Shown here in pieces: positions 9,991 through 19,894 of a DNA stretch of 24,696 nucleotides. This DNA is from Tieghemiomyces parasiticus (Eukaryota; Kickxellomycota; Dimargaritomycetes; Dimargaritales; Dimargaritaceae). The first letter of the stretch is position 1, and each line of letters begins with the position of its first letter. The notes under the pieces are model-generated. The model made no database searches. It was not told where the DNA came from and saw only the letters and a program-made list of their open reading frames with translations. Made by a program: the position numbers and the translations under genes. The DNA is taken from contig JANBPT010000725.1 of NCBI GenBank assembly GCA_027575765.1, forward strand, positions 1 through 24,696, written 5' to 3'.

Positions 9991-10325
9991 AGAGTGTGGA
10001 CATGGCGAGATGGTAGAAGAGGTGTTGGTGGGGTAGCTACGGGGAGAGTTGGAGAGGCGGTTCAACCAGGGACATAATACAAGGGCGGGGGTAAGGAACG
10101 AGAACGAAAAAAGACAAAATGGGTGAATTAAATAGGTCCTCCGGAACGAGATTATGAAGGCAGGGAGAGCATGGTAACGCAAAAATACAAGGGTGCGAGT
10201 GCGTTAGGGGAACGTGGCGAATAGGCATGCCATGAGGAGGGAGGTGGTAGAGGGTGCAAATCATGGGCAAAGAGGTATGTGGGAACTGAAAAGAGGATGC
10301 AAAACGGGAGAGGAGGATGGACTGC

Positions 10326-11960
10326 TTAGAAGATGGCAAAATCGTGACCGTTGAGGTAATACCGGCCGCCCGCGATGAAGTTGGGGTGGCCCGACAGCGC
10401 AGAGGAGGCGGGCTGGTCAACCAAGATGGGGATGTGCACGTGGTCCAGGTCGTCAACGGATGGGGGTGCGGGGCTGCTGCCGCCTGTGCGTGGGTCGGGA
10501 ACAGCCCCTAAGAGCGCTATATCATCAAAGGTATAGTTATTAATCGGGGTCTGGAGCGACTGCAGGCTGCTGGACCGACCGAGCTGACTGGCATTGAGCG
10601 CTGGCGGGGCCTGTTTGGGCAGACGACCCGCCGTAGCGACGCCGACAGCAGCCGCCACAGCCATAGGGAATACGTCGATCGGGTGGTGGGGGGTTGTCGG
10701 ACTAAGAAGCTGCTCGGCCTCATCGTCATCATCCCCGCCCATATAGACGGTGGACCCTACGCTGCGGCCGAGCTCGTCGTCGTCGTTGTCGCCGATGGTC
10801 GGCGGGGTATTTCGCGCCGTGGCCGCACCCATGGGCACCGGGTGATGCGGGGAGAAGGCGAATAGGTCGTCCTCAGCGTCTGGCAGGTGGACAGGCAAGG
10901 GCGTGAGCGTAGACGAGAGCTGCTGCTCCTCCGCTTCGTACGCCACGTCAACCTCATCGGCCACCATGTCGCGGATGGCCGGGTAGACCGGCGGGTATGC
11001 GGCAGTCGGGTGATGGTAGTGGGCGGGCTGGCTCACTGTGTCGTAGTAGGAAGGGCGCGGGGCGTGGGCCGGGGTGGAGTGCAGCGGCCGCATGAATCGC
11101 TTGCAGTGGCGGACGAGGTGGCGGAGCTCAGGCAGGGTGCAGCGCTGGGCGGGGTCGAGGGTGAAGACACGCTGGATAATGTGGTTGAAGTCGTCCGTGA
11201 TGGGCAAGGCGGTACTAAGGAAATTCGGGTTGGCCACGAAGGCGCGGAAGATGGGATCGGACAAGATGGCCTGGTTCCACGGGTTGCGGCCGCTGGCCAA
11301 GTTGACCAGGATGACACCCAGGGACCATACGTCGTTGGCAGGTGTGTCATAACCGACGCCCAGCCCATCGAGTCCGCCCTGGCACTCCGGGCTCATGTAG
11401 TACGAGGATCCGCAACCAATGTCGGTTGACACGCGGTGGTCAGTGGCCAGGCCGAAATCGATGAGCTTGATGAGGCGGCCGTCCTCCAAGACTAGTACAT
11501 TCTCGGGCTTCAGGTCGCGGTGGTAGACACCGTGACGGTGGCAGTGCTCGACGGCGTCCAGGAGCTGCAAAAACACGCGGCGCACCACCCGGTCGTGGTT
11601 GGGGCCCTTGAAAGTGGGGTTGTTCACGATGTTGTCATAGAGATCACCGCCAGGGCAATACTCCATCACCATGAACACGTACTCACCCCGGTGTTCAACA
11701 AAGTAGAGGCGGGCCACGTTGGGGTGCGCCGGGAGTCGCCGCTGCAGGGAAATTTCGATGCTGTAGGAGCACGACTTGGTATCAAAGTCGGCCTTGCGGA
11801 TGGCCTTGGTGGCGTAGAGGCCGCCGCCCTCGAGGCGGTCACGGGTCAGGTACACTTCACCGTAGGTGCCGACGCCAATGAGTTCCACAAGCTCGTACCG
11901 GCCCTGGCCCAGAGTCTGGCCTAGGAGATGGCCGGAGCGGGAGGCTGGGTTGCCGAGCAT
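10326..11960 (-). CDS. Serine/threonine protein kinase, Ran1/Ksp1/Sks1-like
   Basis: The protein is 544 aa, single exon, with the kinase domain at about residues 22-283. All catalytic elements are present: glycine loop GVGTYGEVY (29-37), ATP lysine K52, helix-C Glu69, HRDLKPEN (147-154, catalytic D149), DFG (168-170), SPE (190-192) and DVWSLG (210-215). The domain reads like the fungal Ran1/Pat1-Ksp1-Sks1-Vhs1 group, whose members restrain meiosis or respond to nutrients; which role applies here is unknown. Family hints are the start YELVELIGVGTYGEVY, the NPTFKGPNHDRVVRRVFLQLL segment and GRNPWNQA. The C-terminal ~260 residues are low-complexity and probably disordered: rich in Pro, Ser and His, with two Asp/Glu clusters (391-396, 410-416), eight Ser/Thr-Pro sites, and a conserved-looking last segment ending GHDFAIF. 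The ATG at 11960 is the first ATG of the frame; the upstream open stretch to 12050 has only a TTG and crosses a likely splice acceptor. A is at -3 of the ATG. Confidence 0.92.
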   Translation of the reverse strand: MLGNPASRSGHLLGQTLGQGRYELVELIGVGTYGEVYLTRDRLEGGGLYATKAIRKADFDTKSCSYSIEISLQRRLPAHPNVARLYFVEHRGEYVFMVMEYCPGGDLYDNIVNNPTFKGPNHDRVVRRVFLQLLDAVEHCHRHGVYHRDLKPENVLVLEDGRLIKLIDFGLATDHRVSTDIGCGSSYYMSPECQGGLDGLGVGYDTPANDVWSLGVILVNLASGRNPWNQAILSDPIFRAFVANPNFLSTALPITDDFNHIIQRVFTLDPAQRCTLPELRHLVRHCKRFMRPLHSTPAHAPRPSYYDTVSQPAHYHHPTAAYPPVYPAIRDMVADEVDVAYEAEEQQLSSTLTPLPVHLPDAEDDLFAFSPHHPVPMGAATARNTPPTIGDNDDDELGRSVGSTVYMGGDDDDEAEQLLSPTTPHHPIDVFPMAVAAAVGVATAGRLPKQAPPALNASQLGRSSSLQSLQTPINNYTFDDIALLGAVPDPRTGGSSPAPPSVDDLDHVHIPILVDQPASSALSGHPNFIAGGRYYLNGHDFAIF

Positions 11961-11961
11961 G

Positions 11962-12213
11962 CTTAACAGATGAAAAATTAGTTGCGGAGAGGGGAAGGAT
12001 AATATGGCAGGGAGAGGGTGTAAGAGGAGGCCGACCGTCCGACCGATCAAAGCTGGGGATATTAGGGGGGCGGTAGAATGGAGAGACTCGGGGCAAGGCG
12101 AGTAATTGAACTAGAAAGGTGCGATGGTAGCCCGACAAGCGAAGGAGAGGAAACGGTCGACGTTTTAAATAAGCAGGAAATGGGACGGCCGACGGGTTCA
12201 GGACAAGGCTCAC
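11962..12213 (-). other. Possible 5' UTR intron of the kinase gene (252 nt)
   Basis: On the minus strand a donor CCG|GTGAGC at 12213 pairs with an acceptor preceded by CAACTAATTTTTCATCTGTTAAG, which looks like a branch site plus pyrimidine tract ending one base before the ATG. The length is similar to the tubulin introns. There is no transcript evidence, so the donor choice is uncertain; the acceptor is the stronger part. Confidence 0.35.
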
Positions 12214-12615
12214 CGGATCATCGGCGAGTCAGTGCTTGACGATGGTGGCGGGGAAAGTTGGCTGCGGCCCGACATGCGGTACGACCAGCCACGAGGATAC
12301 TTGAACAGTGGGAAGGGGCTACGACGGCCAGCGACTAGTGGCGGCAGGGCATAGGCAGATGTGGACGGAAAGGTTCACATCCAGGGACGGGGCACACAAT
12401 TAGACAAGTATTGGGGGGAAGGGGGTAAATCAACGGGCCACGAAAACCGAGTGACCAGGTGACCCCAGAGATTGTAAGGGTGGGTGTGTATGGGCGGACG
12501 AGCGGGCGGCGGGAGCCTGGGGCAGAGTCCGTTCACTTCTTCTGGGCGGATGACAAAGGAACCCACGGCGGCGTGGACTGCTTTGGTCAAGGAGGAATAC
12601 AATAGTTAGAGGACG

Positions 12616-12634
12616 ATATATATATATATATATA
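12616..12634. repeat. (AT)n dinucleotide microsatellite
   Basis: There are nineteen bases of perfect AT alternation. On the minus strand it could serve as a TATA element for the kinase, about 650 nt before its ATG. Confidence 0.9.
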
Positions 12635-12799
12635 GATGCAACTATATAAAAAAAATCAACCGCGCAGCAAGGGCCTTAGTGGTAAAGTACGGGTGTGCAA
12701 GGCTACGTTGTGGAAGAGCGTGGTTGTAGTCAAAAATAGACAGCTGAGCCAGAGTCGATTGCGGAGTGATGAGCTTGACAATTCCGGGCGGGTCCGGGG

Positions 12800-12807
12800 T
12801 TTATATA
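12800..12807 (-). promoter_or_regulatory. Candidate TATA box (TATATAAA)
   Basis: A perfect TATATAAA is read on the minus strand, upstream of the kinase within the CT-rich region. No start site is known. The distance to the ATG (about 840 nt, or about 590 nt with the possible UTR intron removed) would imply a long leader. Confidence 0.25.
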
Positions 12808-13180
12808 CGCGACGGGTCCGTATGGAGGAGAGAGGGAGTGTCGCGGGCATGGGCCGCAGTGGCACAGAGGCCAAGCGGGTGGGAAGTAATGGGTGAGAGG
12901 GCCGAGTCGTATCATTCCGGGGCGGCGAAAGCGAAATAGATGGGAGAGGGAGGGGCGGTTACGCTGGGATTTCCCACCCGTCCAAGTTGAGAAGCGGGGG
13001 TGGGAGACGGCGAAGGGCGCACGTCGTCAGGCGTGTGGGAGCCGCCGGTTCAAGGGTGGGGACAACCGATTGGGCAAAGTGGGGACGGATACCTCACACT
13101 ACAGCAATAAAGGGGAGGGAGGGTGTAAGCGAGACAGGGCAGGGACGGCGGCTTGTAAAGGGGTGACGACGAGGTAGCAA

Positions 13181-16000
13181 AGCAAGGCAGAAGCATATTC
13201 AGGGGCCAGCCATGTAGCCCTAAAAGCTAGCTGCGAGGACCAACCACACCGCTGCAGGATTGAATCGTGCGCGGGGAAGGGGTGCGCCCTTAGTGCAGGG
13301 AAGGGCGGCAAGGAGTTGCCAGCAGGTAAAGCCAAGTCCCTCCCTCGGCCGTAGACAGCCAGGTCGTGGACCGCCAAAGCCGACCCCCTGGGGTAGCCAA
13401 AAAAACATATACTAGACAGCCTTGCTAGCTAATCGCGGAGGTGGATTGTTGTACTCGGGGGCACCCTCCGAGAAAGCCTTAATGTCGTAGGGCTGCCAGG
13501 TTCTCCGCCCTCTGCCATACGCAATAGGCGGGTGGGCTGTGCCAAGAAAGGAGGAGAGCCGCGTCACCTCACTACGGCGGGCAGTCACATCGACGGGAAG
13601 ATTCGGGGAAAGCCCTGGGCCGTCGACCAATGGCCATAGGCACCGGTCCATGGGCGGGACTACCATGACTTCACGCTGACCACTGGCCATTAGTCTGGTG
13701 CCACCAGCTCGCTGGGTGTGAGGGGGGGGGCATTGGAATGGGCGAAAAAATAGAGGATGTAGGCCAGAAACCACCTCCCCCTCTCCCAGCACCTGTCCAG
13801 TTTCAGTAAGGAACCGAAAAGGGGGCGTTCGTAACTGGCCGGCCCAAGGTAGCTTTATTCCGACTGGCCTAGGCAAAGGCCGAGGGGCCTAGAGGCCGGC
13901 AAAATACGCAACTCCCAGTCTCCAAAGTGCCTCGACCGAATTCGACGCCGTTGGGGCCATCTACGGCTAGGGTTGAATTCCGGCCTCAAACGCTAAGTCT
14001 TCACAGGGCGAGCCCGCCTTGATCAAACGGCAAAGGCTAACCCCGGCCCTTCACCGCTATTAGGTTGGTGCACGAGCCCGTCCATGACGCGAATAGGGTG
14101 AGCGAGTAACCGTCTCAACCTCCTCCTCTTCCCATCCCTCCCATCTAAAATATAGTGGCCACGCAGCTCTCCTTCCGGCCACCCCGGTTTAATGCCCAAA
14201 ACAGTGAGTAAAACGAGCGATAATAACGCCATTCTTAGTGCAAACAGGGGGTGGGGGCGTGACCCTCCTATTTACTGCACAACGGGGGCAATCTCACTCT
14301 CCGTCCTCCCTATCCATTCGGTCGGACGCCCTACTTCGGCTTATTCATTAGGCTTGCATTGTGCGGGCGAGGGAGGGACAATCCGCGGAGGGACTTGCGG
14401 CTGCAGGGATAATATGGCTGAATTCGGAGGTGGTGATGGGGGGAAATGGGGGTGGCGGCGGATAACCGCCTGGATTCAGTACTTCATTATCCGCCCCGCC
14501 CCCACCCACCCCTCCTGATCATTAAGCTTCGGACCGTAGCGAATACCGATGGGGAGGAGGGGCAGTTGACGACAAGCGGGAGCGGGGCTACCGTTGACGT
14601 TGATGCCAACGACCTAGTCCAGGTTAACTGCGGTGCCGCGTCAGCAGATGCATGGCCCACATTCCCTGGCCATCTCTATTGGAGTGTCGGGTCTCTCCCC
14701 TCCTTCAGTACAACCGAATATCCCTGTATATCGGACTTGAGAGGCACCATAGTGAATCGGTGTGGGAAGGCTGTAAAGGTGCTAGCGAAGCGGCCTAAGA
14801 CAGCGTGCTACCTTGCTAAGGGGCCGCCACAACTCCGGTCCGCCCGTGGATTCTCTGGATTTCAATTTCACCCCGAAGTATGGCGCAACCGGTCTGCTGT
14901 GAGTCCGGACCGAATGCTGGCGATGACTTGCAGGCCATTTGGGCTGCTCCATAAGGAGCGGTTCATGCAGTACCGAAATCAAGAAAAAAAAACAGATTCT
15001 CCTACGTGCCTGACCAGCGTAGCCCCTCGCTAGTTTCGCTACTGTTTGTCGCCGCCACTTCATTTGTGTCGCCGTCGCAGAATATGGTTACTGCGCCCGT
15101 CATCTGGCCGCGTTGGAGCGGGGAAGGGGCCATCAAGGTAGGCTTAGGCTTTAAAGCGCAGGCACATGCGATCAAGTGAGGGTAGCTGTGACATACTGCC
15201 TTGCCCATCTGGTGTGATATACCACCGCGCATAGCCCTGCCAAGGTATAAGGATAATAAAAAAATGCCACTACTAACTTCACGAGAGCGCTGGGTGGATG
15301 TGTGGATTCTAGCAGGGGAGGCGCGATGGTGTTTGAGTGGCGGCGTGGCCCTATCCTCCGCCCTCCCACCTCGACTTGGTATAAGGATTCGCGTTCCAAC
15401 CTGAAACGCTACCGTCATTCCAGCCACCTACCGCGACCACGCTCGGTCCCAGTTACCAAGGGCCAGGCAGGGAGAGGAGGGATGCGGCCTCGACAACGCT
15501 GGCTCGCAGTGACAATCCACCTAGACAATGCAGAAAAAGGGGGCCACTGATATTCCACGCCTAAAAAGTGGGAGTGCATGAAGTCAACAGGGTTGAGAAT
15601 CACAGACCCTCCCGCACCGGCAACGGATTTTCCGCTCCAAACCACTCGGTAAAGACAAACCAGGGGCTCGGCGTTAGCATTGCAATCAACCACTGTTCCT
15701 TGCCCGGGTATGGTAACTGTTGGGTTTTACACCTTGGCCCCAGTGCAGTTGTGTCCCGTACCCGCGGGACCCGGTCGGATTATAGTGTGTCTATTGCAGC
15801 GGATCGTTCGCCTGTGGCAGTCGCTATACGCCACCCGCCTCATTGTCTATTTCATATTGTCCACCTCCCTTCCCCTCTCTAGTTCAAGTAAAAGCCACTT
15901 AATTTGACATATGCACTGCTTCCATGGACCTTGAGCCATTTTATACATACTACGCGTAGAAAAGGCAGCTTATAATGGCAACTAACCACCACACGTAGGT
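13181..16000. other. Intergenic region, no recognisable gene
   Basis: No conserved protein, RNA gene or mobile element is seen. The longest ATG-started frame, 14446-15033 on the plus strand, is 195 codons; its translation has no domain I know, and its start lies in a G-rich run. A G-rich/C-rich inverted repeat lies at 14438-14514. Confidence 0.45.
14438..14514. repeat. G-rich / C-rich imperfect inverted repeat
   Basis: GGCGGATAA at 14457-14465 pairs exactly with TTATCCGCC at 14487-14495 across a 21-base loop. Outside these arms the left side is a G-run segment and the right side a C-run segment, so the pairing extends imperfectly. The left arm alone has closely spaced G runs that could form a quadruplex. 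Function is unknown. Confidence 0.4.
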
Positions 16001-19000
16001 CCAGGCAGTGCGGCGTCGCCAGGTGGTTCGGCCCCGAAGTGCAGAGAAAGTGAACCTACAGGTGTGGCCTCTCTATCCTGATAGCAAAACGGAACAGGTA
16101 ATGATGCAGTCCGGCGTTAGACCCCGGCGCCATACTCTAGAATGTCCGCACGAGGACTGATGTATCCTAGCCACCTTTAGGGGCCTGTCCTCCAATTCCC
16201 ACCTCTTCTCAATTGCCTGTATTCAGGGTAAGAGCAGCAGAGGCTAAGGGGCCAATCTCGACCTCCGAATCCTCTATCTAAACATCAAGGGCCTGTCCTG
16301 CTGTCGCACACGACTCTTTTTGAACGCCCACATCACCCTGCATCACTATTCAGGTCCATGGTCCAACATATAGTATGGCTTTCCCTTCGGCCCATCCTTT
16401 TACTCAGGTTGCTAAATATATCCATACCAGGCAGTACCGTGCACCCAGCAGTAAATTCATAGATATAATAAGAGTGCAATTTAAGGACCAAGCAACTACA
16501 CATTTTGACAGCGTTTTTGGTCGGATTACTATCCTCCCGACTGCCATATTCTCCTCTTCTCTACAGAAAATAGCGACGGGTGCATTACATCTTCAACCTG
16601 AGTCTAGGGTAGTAAGAACCAGAAACCGGGGCACGCGGACCACTCAATGTTAAACGGCAGGGCCGCATTTAACCTAGTGATTCCAGAAGCGAAGCGGTAA
16701 ACGCCCGATCATCCATGTAAATTCTAACCGTGTAAAAACTACCTGTTATCAGAGGTTTTTATACCTTCTGGCTACTCGATAAATGGCTGGCAAACTTCTC
16801 TGTCCGAAACCTAAAATGCCAAGTGTAGGACAGAGAACGCGCAGCAACGGATATTAGTAAAAGCGCGAGGAAAGAGAGAGGGGAGCGGTTAGATAGATGT
16901 GAAGGTACTGAGAGGCAACAAGGGGATAATGTACGGGCGGCGGTTACACAGGTAATGGCGGGCGGTCTTGGCTCCTCCGCGATATACTTTAGTCGATGCA
17001 AAAGCACCCTGTTTTTGCGCCGGTCCCTCCATTGCCTGCTACATGTCAGGGCTCCCGTCGGCAGGGCGGCATTGGGTGACGGTAAGGCCAGCCAATACTT
17101 TCTTATCTTTCCATTTTTTCTTATTCCATCCACTTATTAGTCTAAGGTGGGATGGTCGCACACAATATCGCGGAATGTGGGCGTTGGCATTCGTAGTGCG
17201 ACAAGTAAGTGTAGGTTACTGCCTAAAATCTCCCAATAAGGCTAACGCTTAGCCCAGCATCGGACCAAGTCGCCATTCCTCCGTGCTCCCTTGCCTGCCA
17301 GGATACTTGACCGGCCTCATGGCCCACACCATTCTTCTTTCTCCCTGGCCCTAGTGGGCTTGATTGAATATCGCAGTAATGAGCCTACAAGGTAATGAAT
17401 AGCAGATTAAGGAAGGATGCTGGTTCACTCTGCCTGTGGAAAAAAATAATTACGTAGCAAATAGGTCACCATCATTATACCCCTTGCGTTATGACTGGAA
17501 TCCCGTCGATGAACCAGCCGCTGGGCTAGCAGCTTTACTGGGGGGGGGATCGGAATCTATCAAAAAAAAATCCAAGCTCGGTGAATGCTACCCTGTCAAG
17601 TTTGGCCATTCACCTTCTAAAAACATGTTGAGATAGGACTGGTCAGGGTCTTCCAAAGAGCGGTGCTGGTGCGACCAGCATTCCTACCGCTCTCCCAGCC
17701 GCCTATCTCACAGCACCTGCTGCTTCACCCCTTCCCCGGTCCTGCCCCGCACTGTCCGTTGGCGTCAATATTAAAGCCAACGCTTCAACTTGCAGGGTTT
17801 GGGTCTGCTACGTAGGTAGGGGGCCTTCAAGTGAGAGAACAGGAGGATAGGGGTGGAAATACGGCAGGACGTACTAAGCGGCCATGGTCGTGGATGGGAA
17901 TTAAAAAAAGCCCCTATTTCTGTACCTTTCCGTACTTGTCTATTTGCAAGTTGCTCAAATTAGCCTGAGAGCTATGCTAACCAAGAGAGGGGTGGGAAGG
18001 GGGTCTGATGGATAACCATTCCATACTACGTATACCTACCCCCCACCCTTTTCCCTTCGCCTGTCGTAAGATCTACGTTCCCAGCTTACAAAGCCCTCCG
18101 ACCGTGGCAGACCAAAGCCTCTACCTTCAATTCAAATCGCCTGTGCTAGATCTACACTGTCCAGTCTTTACACCTCACCTCGCCCGCGTGAAGGTTTAAA
18201 TCCAGACCTCGACGGAAATACGCATACCGACGCAGTTGTGAGCTTAATCACGACCACGCCTATCTACCACGCAATATATAATACCCCTCTTTCGTTGGTA
18301 AGGTGGCCTGGCACTTTCCCACTTCCGGCTTCACGGCTTTCCGCAGGGCGCCTAGATATCCACGAATCCGGGATGTGTGGGTGTGTCACACGACCGCTCC
18401 CATCATTGGCTTTCTTCTCAGTATTTTAAGACGACATCACCTGTCGGATGATCCCAGGAAAAAAAAAGTAACGATAATCGATTTGCCCACTCATTTTCAT
18501 CGTTCACCAGTTATTCCTATTTCACCTCCGGTTCCAGGCTCGCTATGTATAACTGAAAACTCTGATGGCTCTACTGATTTCGACCGAATCACTGCCTGTT
18601 GCCTGATCTATGGGGTACTTGTCTGTACGGGCTAAGCGATAGGTATGGTTTCCGGCTCCAGCTTCAATGGGCGTAAACCGTTTATCCGTTTGGTGGTGCT
18701 ATATACTTCATCACCTCTCCTCTGCCGCAGCTCTTGTCGCAGCGATTACAGCGTCCAGTCTTTCCATAGCCAGTGCGAAACAGCTGCCACAACTGAGTAC
18801 ACTGTCGATCAGCAACAGCTTTTTGTCAGATTCGAGGTGCGGTGGAGTGTGGATTACAAATTCGGTACCGGTTGGGGGGCAGTGGGATCTACCGGTATCC
18901 TGGTTCCTGCGTCAACGACGCATGTGAGTAGGGTTTTCCAAGGCGGAATGGGGGGAAGGTAAGTATTGGCCGAAGGTGGAAAGTTCCAGTTTCATTGCCA

Positions 19001-19267
19001 CATCTGGCCACACTGAAACGGCTAGCAGGGCTCACCCTCTGTACCCTGCTGGCGGTTCGGTTGGTGGAAAGGCGAAGGTGGCGGATCTCCCCTTCCTTAA
19101 GGTAAAATAAGGAGTCGACCAGGCTCCGCTCGGCACCCGCTATCCTATCGACCCGATCGATTGCGTAATCCATCAATCAGTACCGGTAGAGGGTTGTGTG
19201 ACTTTGAGGCGAAGTGAAAATATTTGCTTAAGATAGGTACTCAGGGTATTACTTATAGAATTAAAAA

Positions 19268-19288
19268 GGGAGGAGGAGGTGGTGGAGG
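19268..19288. repeat. GGA/GGT trinucleotide-type simple repeat
   Basis: It is a short run of GGA units grading into GGT units. The closely spaced GG pairs could form a two-tier quadruplex; otherwise it is ordinary low-complexity DNA. Confidence 0.7.
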
Positions 19289-19880
19289 ATAGAATTACTA
19301 AATGTGCAACTGTAGCGACGAGGAGCCCCGTCGACTGGGGTCAATATACCATGGTGTGAGAGAGAGAGGGTGGGGGAACTAGCCTCTACTTTCTCTCAAT
19401 CTATGCAACCTCCACTAGAGCTCGCCAGACAGCACATGTACGGATGTCCATGCCCTACGCTGCACGTCCGGCGACTTGGAGGTACCCTTGGCCGCCTTCT
19501 CTCCTAATCATTCACCTCTACCCCCTCTTCTGGTACGCAATATTCCTACTTTGGACATGGGTACCCTAGAGCGACCAAGACGACGTGACACGGCATCGCT
19601 CGATCACACCTACCTATGAAATGCACTGCAACCGTAGTGCTACACTGTTAAAGGTACGGGTTATGTGCCTCGAGTTGTTCAGTCTGCTGTAAAGAGGGGT
19701 TCGAAGTGTTTCTGGGTTAGTCACATGTACCTTGTGGCCATCACAGGCTAACGGTGTGCAGCCCACCTGTATTTTTTTGAATAGCCAATTGGAAGGGGGA
19801 GGAAGTCGGTCTATTTAACGCTGTGTAGTAGCTGCGACTCTCATGTGTGCGCAGCAGAGCCACCTCACACCCAACTTAGA

Positions 19881-19894
19881 AATAATAATAATAA
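19881..19894. repeat. (AAT)n trinucleotide microsatellite
   Basis: There are four to five perfect AAT units in a row, with no gene in sight. Confidence 0.75.

Larger units (their letters stand above)
7435..10325. other. Intergenic region between beta-tubulin and the kinase
   Basis: These 2.9 kb hold the tubulin upstream region on the left and the kinase 3' flank on the right. Between about 7560 and 9860 I see no conserved protein, tRNA or mobile element, only short open frames without recognisable motifs and a few C-only runs (near 8393 and 9190). From about 10000 to 10325 the plus strand is strongly purine-rich, which is the CT-rich 3' UTR of the minus-strand kinase. Confidence 0.5.
11961..13180 (-). 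promoter_or_regulatory. Long pyrimidine-rich upstream region of the kinase
   Basis: Through most of this 1.2 kb the plus strand is rich in G and A, so the sense strand of the kinase gene is rich in C and T. The bias matches the CT-rich 3' flank on the other side of the gene. It contains the (AT)n repeat at 12616-12634 and a consensus TATATAAA at 12807-12800. It likely holds the kinase promoter and leader. The open frames here on both strands have purine- or pyrimidine-biased, repetitive translations and do not look like proteins. Confidence 0.4.

Noticed and set aside
10887..11429. 180-codon open frame on the plus strand, and 11520-11924 nearby
   Set aside because: Both are antisense to the kinase domain and are open for the same codon-bias reason.
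11961..12050. N-terminal extension of the kinase by 30 codons
   Set aside because: The extended frame starts with TTG, not ATG, and runs through a likely intron acceptor just before the ATG at 11960; the added residues look like translated pyrimidine tract.
13412..13876. 154-codon frame on the minus strand
   Set aside because: It starts with TTG and has no recognisable domain or conserved motif.
14446..15033. 195-codon ATG frame containing QFHPE, reminiscent of glutamine amidotransferases
   Set aside because: The catalytic Cys motif and the rest of the fold are absent. The start is in a G-run and the composition is unlike the real genes here.
19690..19705. GGTTCGAA sequence resembling a tRNA B box
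   Set aside because: The following bases do not complete the T-arm, and no A box or acceptor stem is found at the right distance.
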